This document shows positions 10,701-19,144 of a stretch of 64,000 bases of DNA, piece by piece. The notes below the pieces were generated by a model, which saw only the letters and a list, made by a program, of their open reading frames with translations, did no database searches and was not told the DNA's origin. The stretch's first letter is position 1; each line of letters opens with the position of its first letter. Source of the stretch: Phoenix dactylifera (taxonomy: Eukaryota; Streptophyta; Magnoliopsida; Arecales; Arecaceae); contig NC_052400.1 in the NCBI RefSeq assembly GCF_009389715.1, forward strand, positions 19,747,674-19,811,673, given 5' to 3'. A program made the translations under genes and the position numbers.

Positions 10701-13700
10701 AGACCGGGCTCCAGTCTTTAGTGCCGACATGGCGATTGACTGGTCCAGCTCCCGGACTTCCCATGTTGCGGCAGTAAACCGATCCAAGTACTCCTTGAAG
10801 GACTCTCCCTCCTTTTGTTTGATGTCAAGGAGGGAGTCCGACGTCCGCCGCTGGGGCTGGCTAGCGGCAAAATTACTGGCAAACTGCCTGCCGAGCTGCT
10901 CAAAGGAGGAGACAGTACTCGGCTTCAGCCCGGTGAACCAAAGCCGGGCCGGTCCTCGGAGCGTTGCTGGAAAGGCTTTGCACATCATGGCCTCCGAGGC
11001 TCCTTGTAGGGCCATTAAGACCCGATAACTCTCCAGGTGGTCGAGGGGGTCGGCCCTGCCGTTGTAAGGCTCCACCTGGGGCATCTTGAACCGCGGCGGG
11101 ACTGGTTCGTCATCAATTTGCTGGGAGAAGGGGGACTTCGTATTGAACTCGAAGTCGCCGTTATGTCCTGACTTCCTCCCGTGGAGTGCCTGGATTTGAC
11201 GTTCCAGCCTCTCGACCTTCCGGTCGAGTTCATCGTTCTGGAGGATCGCTGCAGCGGTTCGTTCGAGCGCAGGTTGTCCTGGAACCGATTCAGCTTCCGA
11301 AGGCTGTGGCCAGCCTCCGTGGCCTTCGGCTGGGTGCTCTCTCCAAAGGGAGGCCTGGACTTGGGAGTCCTGACCTCGAAGGTGAAGTCCGCTTGTGGGA
11401 GGCTCCGGTTGAACTGGAGCCGGAGGAGGCGGTGCCGTTGGGATGCCCCTGGGCTGCAGGCTTTGGACAGCGGTAGCCAGGGCCTGCACCTGTTGTACCA
11501 GGGCATCGAACTGCTCCGGCCGAACTTGATGAACCGACTCGGTCGGAGGTGATGAGTTTCGGACGGAACGCTCCGGGCTAGGTGGAGGACGTTGAGAGGC
11601 ATTGGAAGCCCCTTTGCTTCTTAGCTTCATGGCAGCGAACTCGGTCCCTTCCTCTAGCGCCAACTGTTGCTGGAAATTGGACCCGGGGGCCGCCGCGAAG
11701 CCGGGGAAGGAGGAGCTCCGCTGCTACAGGGGGCGGACGGCGGTGCGCCGGCCGGCTGCGCCCTCCACTGCGGGGGGGTGTGTAAGTCCTGCAAGGAAAA
11801 CCGGTGGCCGGGCTCCCCGGCGCCGGCCCTCCGATGCCTAAGTCAGAGGGGGCAAGTATGTGGAGAGAGCAGGGAAGAGAGTATATGGAGAAGATAGCAA
11901 GAACATTTGGATAAGATAAAGAAGACGAAGAGGATAATGTCCTCAATTGTGTCTGTGCTTTCCGGCGGGTTCAGTCCCGGGGATCTGTTTCCGTTTTTTG
12001 TTGTCCTCCCCCCTTCACTTGGTTCTCCCAGGTTCCCTTTTATAGGGGGGATTACGTTACCTGGGAGGTAACCGGGGGATTTGTCCCTGTCTGTGATAAT
12101 TGGGTACGATTTGGCCCATTTATGGCGTAGTGGAGAACGGGGCCGAATCAGACCGGAACCAGGGAGTTGTCACGGTCGATCGGACCTGTTGGAGTGGTTG
12201 AACCGCCGGCCGTAGCGGGCCTGGGGTCTGTGGATGGTAAGTGCATTTATTACCGAATGAACCGGCGGCCAGGTAGAGCCATACGCTCTGATGGTTCAGT
12301 GATCCGGAGATCGTCTTGGGCCGTGTTCATTAAATGCCTGAGTGTATCGGAGACTTGAGGGAGTCTCATGCATTAATGGCAGGTTGTGCCGAACGCCTGC
12401 GGAGATCTTATGCCTTGATGGCTTGGAGATAGTGGCAGGTCGCAAGCCGTATGAGTTGTCAAGTCCCTTGGACTTTAGGCGGGGGTTGAACATTTGATAA
12501 AGGCATCGGTTCGGCAAGGGTGCCGAGCCGAGCTGGTCGCCCAATGGGGCGCCCTGTGGCGGGGCTGCTTTGAGTACTCCTGGTCGGCGCCCTTTAGGCG
12601 AGCACCTTCTAGCAGAGCGCCTTGGCGCTGTCTTTGGTCGGCACTTTCTAACCGAGCAGCTTACTTTGGGTGGGGCATCTCTTGGCGCGCGCTCTGGTCG
12701 ACGCCCTCTAGTCAAGCGCCTTCCTGGTCGGCATCCTTTGGCCGAGCAGCTTTTCGGTCGGCGCTCCTTGGCCGAGCGGCTTTTCGGTCGGCGCTCCTCG
12801 GCCGAGCGGCTTTCCGGTCGGCGCTCCTCGGCCGAGCGGCTTTCCGGTCGGCGCTCCTCGGCCGAGCGGCTTTCCGGTCGGCGCTCCTCGGCCGAGCGGC
12901 TTTCCGGTCGGCGCTCCTCGGCCGAGCGGCTTTCCGGTCGGCGCTCCTCGGCCGAGCGGCTTTCCGGTCGGCGCTCCTCGGCCGAGCGGCTTTCCGGTCG
13001 GCGCTCCTCGGCCGAGCGGCTTTCCGGTCGGCGCTCCTCGGCCGAGCGGCTTTCCGGTCGGTGTACTTCGGCCGAGCGCCTCCGTGGATGTATGACTTAG
13101 GGTTTTTCCCCTAACAGCGCTTATATTTGGATCAGAAAGGAAATTGAGCACGCCCATCCAATTATCTAATTGAGGTTGCCATCCAAGTGATGAATGACAG
13201 AAACAAAATATCACGACACAGGTTGAAACTTACAATGGTTAGCATTAAGATCACAGTTGAAATCAGCAACAGGGCACAGATTAAGATTACTCTCAGGGTT
13301 GAGTCTGGAGTGCTGGAAATAATTAGGTGGTGGAATCCATTAAGATGCAACAATATGGTTACTACAGCATGAATAATACAGTGAATTACAGCTATAAGTC
13401 ATGAAAAAATAACCAAATTTGGTCCTCTTTAATTGTTTCTGGCTACTTAAAATGGCAATCTTTACACAAAAAAGTTAACAGAATTACAAGAAAAACATAA
13501 AAAAGAAACATAAAAAGGAAAAGGGGAGGGGGACTTACATGTAATCCAGAGATGGTATTCCAACCGGAGATGGGTTCCACGCCGTCGTCGTCGAAGAGGT
13601 TTTGCCGCAACGAAAGCTTCTTGAGATGCAAGAGGAGACCAATCCGCGGGTCCAACTTGGTGAGCCTATTGGCCGTGAGATCCAACTCTTCGAGGCTCTC

Positions 13701-13814
13701 CGGGATCTCGACCTCGCCGAGATCGTGAAGCTGGAAGCTCGTCAGATCGAGGCAGTGGACCTGTGACTCGTCCTCCACCCTCCCTTCCTCCCATCCGTTC
13801 CCATCTTCCTCCAT
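1787..13814 (-). CDS. SDS22-like protein phosphatase 1 regulatory subunit (partial, last exon missing)
   Basis: Leucine-rich-repeat protein of the SDS22/PPP1R7 family, known to bind the PP1 catalytic subunit and to act in its biogenesis and regulation in cytosol and nucleus. Five exons join in frame: 13814-13539, 2791-2561, 2348-2202, 2117-1975 and 1901-1787. Introns have GT donors and CAG acceptors and the phases agree. The start MEEDGNGWEE precedes an acidic N-terminus; then come about ten SDS22-type repeats of roughly 22 residues (LEELYVSKNEVTKMEELEHL, LQELWLGRNRIRMV, LEELYLSHNGIQKMEGL, LEDLWLNDNQIASLEGL). The model reaches LEHNPC, where the family continues with a short cap of about 30 residues. 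Reading on past the donor gives V then stop. The cap exon was not found to the left and is probably outside the window. Intron 1 is about 10.7 kb, of which 9.4 kb is a retrotransposon in the same orientation. Apart from the missing exon the gene looks intact. Confidence 0.9.
3727..3731. repeat. Target-site duplication, left copy (GCGCT)
   Basis: GCGCT directly abuts the TG end of the left LTR at 3732 and is repeated exactly after the CA end of the right LTR. A 5-bp duplication is what LTR-retrotransposon integrases produce, so it fixes the element's boundaries. Confidence 0.93.
3732..5064 (-). repeat. 3' LTR of the intronic retrotransposon (1,333 bp)
   Basis: Direct repeat of 11665-13116. 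On the minus strand it begins TGTTAGGGG and ends CCAGCAACA, i.e. TG...CA. It is 119 bp shorter than its partner, accounted for by four fewer copies of a 30-bp internal unit and one extra G at about 4092-4098. Confidence 0.95.
4789..5028. repeat. 30-bp tandem array in the 3' LTR (8 units)
   Basis: Eight head-to-tail 30-bp units of the form TTTCCGGTCGGCGCTCTTCG followed by GCCGAGCGGC. The three last full units carry CTCTTC, a variant not dominant in the partner LTR. The period is a multiple of three, so it stays open as an AFRS/RRSSAERLSG-like repeat peptide in several frames; I do not regard these as proteins. Confidence 0.95.
5065..5080 (-). promoter_or_regulatory. Polypurine tract of the intronic retrotransposon
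   Basis: On the minus strand GGAAGTCGGGGGGTAG directly precedes the 3' LTR start (TGTTAGGGG). This is the expected location and composition of the plus-strand primer. Confidence 0.75.
5454..5460 (+). promoter_or_regulatory. TATA box of the antisense gene
   Basis: TATATAA in the context GTCTATATAAACTC lies about 140 bp upstream of the ATG at 5599 and is followed by a long pyrimidine-rich leader (CCCTGTTCTCTTTCC and similar). This looks like a genuine plant promoter inside the element, facing away from the adjacent LTR and opposite to gag. Confidence 0.6.
5599..7909 (+). pseudogene. Antisense Transposase_28-like / coiled-coil gene inside the retrotransposon (decayed)
   Basis: A three-exon gene opposite to gag. 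Exon 1 (5599-6256) reads FFPLHGFRLEP, GLRFPLHSFVNELL, LTPNAWRTVMGF and, after the breaks, FRRLFIFKSNPGD, RPLFHGAPSSIHGWKEKFFF, the pattern of the Pfam 'putative gypsy type transposon' family (Transposase_28). It carries in-frame stops at 5890 (TAA) and 5968 (TGA). Intron 1 is 6257-6325 (GTAAGG...TTTGCAG), 69 nt. Exon 2 (6326-7028) is an Ala/Pro/Ser-rich linker; its frame must shift by one near 6955-6965 to reach the conserved RAIMQSMSYNAFMD. Intron 2 starts GTAAGC at 7029 and its acceptor near 7110-7115 looks mutated. Exon 3 runs to the stop at 7909 and is a long coiled coil (LVQEYREKAWRCQRGYEEAQ onwards, then many E/A heptads) with an acidic Pro-Glu-Ala tail. Biochemical function unknown; this copy cannot make the full protein. 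Confidence 0.8.
7910..8409 (+). other. 3' flank of the antisense gene
   Basis: After the stop at 7909 there is T-rich sequence with AATGAATATACATTTC near 7996, a plausible 3' UTR/polyadenylation area. Nothing else recognisable is present before the 126-bp array. Confidence 0.35.
8410..9145. repeat. 126-bp tandem array within the retrotransposon
   Basis: Nearly six head-to-tail units with exact 126-bp spacing; for example the TACCTTGTACCGTGTGCGTC block starts at 8521, 8647, 8773, 8899 and 9025. Inner units are nearly identical, the outer two diverge. Because 126 is divisible by three, the minus strand stays open as a 42-residue repeat peptide, but it has no start context and no known homology; I treat it as a satellite-like array. 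Confidence 0.93.
9287..9490. repeat. 10-11-bp tandem array (GGCGTCGAAT type)
   Basis: About 19 short units alternating GGCGTCGAAT, GGCGTCGAAGT and GTCGTCGAAGT. CpG-rich and of mixed 10/11-bp period. Open in several frames as an artefact of the repeat. Confidence 0.9.
10158..11630 (-). CDS. gag: Retrotransposon Gag protein
   Basis: Intact ORF of 490 residues from the first ATG (11630, MKLRSKGASN) to 10158. Frame is open upstream to the primer-binding site, but without an ATG. Order of regions: a proline-rich N-terminus with a short coiled-coil stretch (VQQVQALATAVQSLQ), a second helix near LDRKVERLERQIQAL, then the Retrotrans_gag domain (YNGRADPLDHLESYR ... ALRGPARLWFTGL ... QKEGESFKEYLDRF), and near the C-terminus a knuckle-like motif CRFHRDRGHDTEDC. 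It would form the cytoplasmic particle that packages element RNA. No pol frame follows it: 10158 is followed by non-coding sequence and arrays. The type fits the Tat-like gypsy gags, inferred from motifs only. Confidence 0.9.
   Translation of the reverse strand: MKLRSKGASNASQRPPPSPERSVRNSSPPTESVHQVRPEQFDALVQQVQALATAVQSLQPRGIPTAPPPPAPVQPEPPTSGLHLRGQDSQVQASLWREHPAEGHGGWPQPSEAESVPGQPALERTAAAILQNDELDRKVERLERQIQALHGRKSGHNGDFEFNTKSPFSQQIDDEPVPPRFKMPQVEPYNGRADPLDHLESYRVLMALQGASEAMMCKAFPATLRGPARLWFTGLKPSTVSSFEQLGRQFASNFAASQPQRRTSDSLLDIKQKEGESFKEYLDRFTAATWEVRELDQSIAMSALKTGARSYRFLFSIEKNFPADLTEMLARARKYAKAEEAMASRREEAEQPAKMQKKHQEHSQPSSRFPWHEKEPPWPKSLARPGSPLQKFQTYTPLTSTRAEILMEIEGRGYLRPPLRMRPTESRKHSKKYCRFHRDRGHDTEDCYELRDEIEALVRRGRLSYFVRDHAYRREPEEQNPVPHKEQNDN
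11646..11663 (-). promoter_or_regulatory. Primer-binding site of the intronic retrotransposon
   Basis: One base inside the 5' LTR the minus strand reads TTGGCGCTAGAGGAAGGG. Position and the TGGCGC start fit a tRNA-primer site. It is not the TGGTATCAGAGC site for initiator Met tRNA used by the other gypsy element in this window. I cannot name the tRNA with certainty. Confidence 0.7.
11665..13116 (-). repeat. 5' LTR of the intronic retrotransposon (1,452 bp)
   Basis: Direct repeat of 3732-5064 with the same TG...CA ends. It is followed in element orientation by the primer-binding site and gag, which marks it as the 5' LTR. It contains 12 copies of the 30-bp unit against eight in the 3' LTR. 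Confidence 0.95.
12721..13080. repeat. 30-bp tandem array in the 5' LTR (12 units)
   Basis: Twelve head-to-tail 30-bp units, most of them identical (core GGTCGGCGCTCCTCGGCCGA). The homogeneity, and the CTCCTC variant replacing CTCTTC of the other LTR, show that array turnover continued after insertion. Confidence 0.95.
13117..13121. repeat. Target-site duplication, right copy (GCGCT)
   Basis: GCGCT immediately follows the right LTR (which ends CTAACA at 13116) and matches 3727-3731 exactly. Confidence 0.93.
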
Positions 13815-13870
13815 CTCGCGTGGTAGTAGGGGCGATCAAGAACCGGATCGAAACCCTAAAACGAAGTAGA

Positions 13871-13884
13871 AATATAAATAGAGG
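13871..13884 (-). promoter_or_regulatory. Putative TATA element of the SDS22-like gene
   Basis: On the minus strand CTATTTATATTTC lies about 60 bp upstream of the start codon at 13814. A 5' leader of roughly 25-35 nt would follow. Position and composition fit a plant TATA box; no transcript data support it. Confidence 0.4.
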
Positions 13885-15139
13885 GAGGGGACTGAGAGAG
13901 AGAGAGATAGAGGGGAGGAGGAGAGAAGAAAAGGACCGCTTTCTAGAAGTCCTGGGGGAGAAGAATAAAGGAACGTCGCTTTCCTTTGGGGCAGGTAAGA
14001 CAGAGAGGGAGGGAGAAAAGAAGCGGCTGAAGTGGCGACGATGGGCGACTCTTTCCGGCGCACCTTCGCCCGGCGTTATGTTCCCATACCCGTTTTATTA
14101 TTTATTTATTCACTTACTTACTTACGGTACACCGGCGGCTCACAGTAATCTCACCACCCGATAGAAAAAGAAATACAAAGCGAAGCTAAAGTATTTTTCT
14201 AAAATAATGAGCAACAAAAAATAATCCAATCAATAGCTTCATTTGCCTTCCAAAATATATGCATGAATTGAAAAACAACGTACTTCTATAGCAGCCGCCG
14301 AACGTCTTCTAGATCCTGTAAAAGCGGATGGCCAAACGCACACAAATCTAATTTGAACAAAAAAATAAATAAATCAAAACATAACAAGTCTCATCAATCC
14401 GGAGATCGTAGGTTTTCTTATCTGCCGATCAAGAAATTCGTGTACTCACGATAATATCCCATGTAGCCCCAAGACCCTAACCTATTGATGGCTGGATTTA
14501 TTTTTCAGTACTACTGGCTAAAGAAAGAGACCACAATGAGGGTGAGTCACATGATGACCATGATTTTATATGTTGACCCTTATTATAAACTAATGGGTAT
14601 GCATGCAGCATTTTAAGATGGATGCCTGGCAAATTGAAAATGGCAACCTTATACCACGCATGGAAGCTCAAGGCCCACACAAGGAGGCTCAACTATTTTG
14701 CATTATGATAGCAGAGATTTACAATCGCATCGTTCTTTTCACGAAAAAAAAAGAGGAGAAATATCAACTCCACCCATATCTCCTCCACACAAAAATATTT
14801 AAAAAATGGTAGATCACTATTTTATAAGCATTTGGTACAGTCTACGCTCCGGGCTTTACTGGTTACTGGAACCTAAACAGCCTCTATAGGGTGAAATAAA
14901 CATATTGATTAATGCTCTGGCAAAACATTTTTAATAATTCCGATGATGATATACAAGGAACCGAAAGAACGTAATGGTACAAAATGTTGACACATAACCA
15001 GCAGCAGCAACTGATCTGAAGCTGGCAACAGAAAGAGATGAAACTGATTCCAAACTCAAAAGCATACTGGTTCAGCTGCTTGTTTCTGTAAGCACGTAGG
15101 CAGAAAAGAAGTAGAGATTTCCTGTCAAGAAGAATTTGA
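13885..15139. other. Intergenic region between SDS22 and the NUP35 copy
   Basis: The first 200 bp is purine-rich (GAGAGAGAG runs near 13900), then the sequence becomes AT-rich. ORFs here are short and show no recognisable family. The 133-residue plus-strand frame from 13763 starts inside SDS22 exon 1 and is not credible. Confidence 0.5.
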
Positions 15140-18100
15140 TCATGAAGTTTCAAAAGCAAAGCGTCCATCTATCCTAGTCATATGCCAAACATCAATAACT
15201 TTGGACACAACTGACTTTGTAGGGGAAGCAAGGGCTCCCGGACGGAGCTCCATCCCTCTCACAGGTGGTGGTGATGCCATTCTGTAAGTGATAAAGGTCA
15301 GATAGGGGGTCCTAACGAGCTCCTGGCAGCAACTCCCAGCTGTACAATGTGAGGACAAGGAAACCATGAAGCCCCCATGATAACTGCCGTGGAGACTCCC
15401 ATTCAGAAATTGGAGTTGCTGAGGATCCACCGGCTGCACCCCAATAACGAGAACGCAATTTGACTGCATGCCTTTCTTTGCAAGAGCCTTTTGGGCATCA
15501 CATTGCTGCACAATATGGAAAAAAGAAAGCAAAGAGCATCAGTTTGGATATGCTTTAACTTGCAATATTCAATCTTTATGCATGTCCCTTGAATTTTTGA
15601 CACCGAAGAAGAAAATTTTCGAGTATCTTCTTTTTTTCAGGGGCGGGGGGTAGACCCTGGATCAACTTAACAATCTTCTCATTCAAGTAACATATGAGCT
15701 GGGTTGAACAGTTATAGCTGAGCTTGTCTGAAGCCCAAGCCACATGTGACACCCAGTTGACATGGCCAAACTAAAACCAAACAGCCAAAACTCCACTTGC
15801 CTACAGACCTATTGGCATTATATAATTTTTACTCTTCCAAACTTTTTGCCTTAGTGATATAGAACACTTTGAGAGAGTACTCTTTTATATGTGTACTGAT
15901 TTATGAAACTAAGCACTTCGAATTTGCGATATGTGTTGTATCTCATCACCATGTATCATACTGAAGTAATTTTCGAGAGCGTACACATAGAATCAAATGA
16001 CTTTGATCATTTGTACACGGTTTTCAAGAGCTCCTATATTTTTTGTGAACAGTTTCTGTAAATAATGTTTTAGTTTTATGTATGTTGGATGGGCTTGGAT
16101 CTGAGGAAACCAAGAAATCACAAAGATCGTGCAGTATAAAATAATTTAAAACTCGAAATAACATTTTCATATTTCATGGTTTTCTTCTTCCACATATAAT
16201 ACAACCCCCCTTTAAATTTCGATTATTTCTGCAACCAGTCTAACCATCCTTAAAATATCTTAGTCAGGGTTCTACCATGTTTCAGTCCTCTAATCGACAA
16301 GAGCATAGATCTTCATAAAAACCTCAAAGTGCAACCCTTATTTATAGTTATTACAAAAAAAAAGTGCCTGATATAAGGCATGCATCCACTTAGCATCCCA
16401 TGGACCAGGTGTGTGTTTCAATATCACTCCACAGTTCTAATTCTTGCGGTACCAAGTTTGTATCACCAGATGAAAAATCTGAAGGGAAAGAACAAAGAGC
16501 GGTTGACACTAGAGTACAAATTTTAACTATAAAGTATATACTCTAATATATTATGACATGTAAAAAAGAATTTCAAATAGGAAAAGAAGATATGACGAAG
16601 ATACCAAATAGACTACAAACTGAAGCACATCAAAACATGCACGGGTAAGCCCTGGAGGACCTGAAAGAACGATGCAACTAAGCTTCTTAACTCGTATTTA
16701 TCAACAACTTTATGTTCTTCAAGGCAAAAATATTGTATAACCCCAACAGATTAACTGCAATACTCCACCAGAAGACGACATAGCTTCAAAACACAAAGAG
16801 GCAACTGAACTAAATTACAAATGAAGTAACCACAGGGACACCACAAGCAAAAGCGTTATATCTATTGAGCACAAAGCCGAGGAGATGATAAAGACACCAG
16901 CAGTACAGATATACACAAGCTGTTGTAGGAGGGATTGTAGAATTTGTCATACAGCTTCAAAAGACAGGATAGAATTTCAGAAAATTTGAATGAAAGACAT
17001 GAAAAGTGTTTTGAAATTCACTGTCTCAATGGACAATGTGCCCCAATTTTGCATGAAGTGTAGAGACAAGCCTTAACAAATTAGTTCACATTCTTGTTAT
17101 GTTTTAATACAAGAAATACAAATTTTAAGATCTTCAAATCCAACATGGCACGTGCATGGATGATAATGCTACTCCTCTATAAGTCTTACCAAAAATAATC
17201 TGATCCATCCAAGTCAACAAATATGTTCTTGTGTTGTCCATGCTAGAGAGTGGGATCACAATCGTGGATTTTTTTTTTTTTTTTTTTGATTTCATTTGTT
17301 TGAGCTTGCAAGTTCTAGCAGAAGATCCAAACTGAATATATACTTAGGCAGATGAATGTAATGGCAGGTCTTATAGCTTTGTTTAAGCTATAATTGGCAT
17401 TCAAAAAAATTCTACATAAATATCCAAATCAAAAAAATCTTAGGTACATGAATGTAATGACAAGTATTATACCCATGTTCAAGCTATCAGTGGCATACAA
17501 AGAAGTCCCTTCATCTTCATAGAACAAAATGAAAGCCATTCATGATGCAATCTTAGACACCAATAGCGAGAAGAAAATATCACCTTTCCAAGATTACAGA
17601 TGACATAGTTACAAGCTAGATGCCTAATTAACCAAATTACAGCTGTCACTGCCCTGATCAGATTGTAAGATCAAGTAAGGTGAGAAATGTAAACCTTATT
17701 CTTATTGTTCCTTCATAAAAGTCACTAGAGAGGCCTGCATGACAAGCAGTTGTGATGAAAAATAAAAAACTGCCAGATATACTACCAAGCCCAAGGGACG
17801 TAATCGGGGACAGTAGCTCAAGAGAACAGGAGTCGAATTTAAAAAGCACCCCATGACAAGTAGAAGAAGCCGTAACCCTCGACAACAACATGTAAATCTA
17901 CAGTCTGTTTAAAAATCCAATCCCAAATACAATGAGGACATGTTTTCTTGAGGAAAGTTGGACTGTGGAATGGGAATGGGGTTGAATCCCGGCTCTCTCC
18001 CTAATCTCATTCTAAGAGTGAATGTACCTAAATCCCCCAAAATTCAATCCCGGCTCTCTCCCTAATATTCAAATCACACTCCACCAAATTTACTTTAAAA

Positions 18101-19144
18101 AATTGATTTTCTAAAAATACTCCTCTGTTTAATTCATTTTCCAAAAATACCTCTGTATTTAATTGAATTTTCAATTCTGATTCCAGACACGAATCAAACA
18201 TGCTGGGGAATATGGCCTTTCCCATTTCCATTCCAATCTATTTCGTTTCTGATCTGATTCCGGTCGCGAACCAAACACTCCCTTAGTAGCATGATCCAAG
18301 TTAGTTAAGAGGTTCACAAAATACAAACTCGAACAATGCACGCAAAGCGACTGCAGTCAATCAAGGTATCTGAAAGACAATCTAGGACATACCAATATAA
18401 ATCTCCAACAAAAGAACCACTCGATTGGCTGATACACCTGACTTCTAGAATAACTAATATGCTAAAACAGATTTACAGAAAGAAGCATAAAGTCCAAATT
18501 TTAAAATATAAAAGAGCCAGAACAGGGTTAGCCATACCCATTACAGTGACCAACTCCTCCTCATCGAGCCCTCCGACAGGGAAGCTATTCCTCTGCAGCT
18601 CCGGCCTCGCCACCTCTCTTGGTGGCGGCAGAGTGATCAATGCCGCCGGACAGACCAGGCCATCGACCGGGGAGCCCTTCCCCTTCTCATCGCGCTCCCC
18701 GCCGCCGCAGCCCCTTGGCCGGAGGCCACCAGCTCGAGCTCACAGGATCCTGCAGCTGACATACCTGCAACACCTACGAACGGCGCCCGTATTGCTTGCC
18801 TCGGCCCGATTCTTCGGAGGGGAAGGGGAAGGGGAAGGGGAAGAGAGGTAGCCGAGGGCAGGCGACGGGTTTCGAGCCCCGGCCTTGAGTTCCGGGGAGG
18901 GGGGGACTCGGCGAGGCGGGGCACGTGGGAGATGTCCACGCAGTCCTCGAGGGTGACGACGGGGTCCGGAGGGGGGTCCGAGGCGCCGAAGGTCCCCCGC
19001 CAGAGGGCGGAGACGGCGGCGACCTGGCCGGGGATGGCGAAGCGTCCAATGGCAGCTCCGCCGCAGTGAGCAGAGACGGGTGAGGCAAGGTCGCGGGGGA
19101 AGAGGGATTGCCTCTCGGGACCCCTCGAAAGGAAGAACCCCCAT
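15140..19144 (-). pseudogene. NUP35: NUP35 (Nup53/Nup35) nucleoporin pseudogene
   Basis: Three recognisable exon blocks in the right order. Block 1 (19144-18538) contains RQSLFPRDLASPVSA, FAIPGQVAAVSALWRGTFG, VVTLEDCVDISHVPRLAES, then KGKGSPVDGLV, ITLPPPREVARPELQR and GGLDEEELVTV, in the order seen in plant NUP35. These pieces sit in different frames: one shift lies between the ATG and RQSLF, another at the C-run after AESPPP, and a TGA follows at about 18740. Block 2 (16478-16368) is the RRM part: DFSSGDTNLV and GVILKHTPGPWDAKWMH, with a one-base loss between them and CAG followed by GC instead of GT. Block 3 (15505-15140) has CDAQKALAKKGM, GVQPVDPQQ and LASPTKSVVSKVID. NUP35 builds the inner ring of the nuclear pore. 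Introns are retained, so this is a decayed gene duplicate rather than a processed copy. Confidence 0.85.
17945..18290. mobile_element. MITE-like repeat in the NUP35 pseudogene intron
   Basis: AT-rich non-coding block bounded on its right by AACCAAACACTCCCTTA, i.e. TAAGGGAGTGTTTGGTT on the minus strand, a composition typical of plant MITE ends. Inside, TCCCGGCTCTCTCCCTAAT occurs twice (near 17986 and 18046), and TGATTCCGGTCGCGAACCAAACA-like sequence is echoed imperfectly near 18178. I could not define exact terminal inverted repeats or a target duplication. Confidence 0.4.

Larger units (their letters stand above)
3732..13116 (-). mobile_element. Non-autonomous Ty3/gypsy-type LTR retrotransposon with antisense gene, in SDS22 intron 1
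   Basis: A complete 9,385-bp element on the minus strand with perfect GCGCT target duplications. In element order it has: 5' LTR (13116-11665), primer-binding site, gag ORF (11630-10158), a short 10-11-bp array (9287-9490), a 126-bp tandem array (9145-8410), an intron-containing gene on the opposite strand (5599-7909), a purine tract (5080-5065) and 3' LTR (5064-3732). No protease, reverse transcriptase, RNase H or integrase motif was seen on either strand, so it must borrow these enzymes. By eye the LTRs differ at only about four substitutions and one G-run length change outside their internal array, so the insertion is young. It shares transcriptional orientation with the host gene. Confidence 0.93.
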
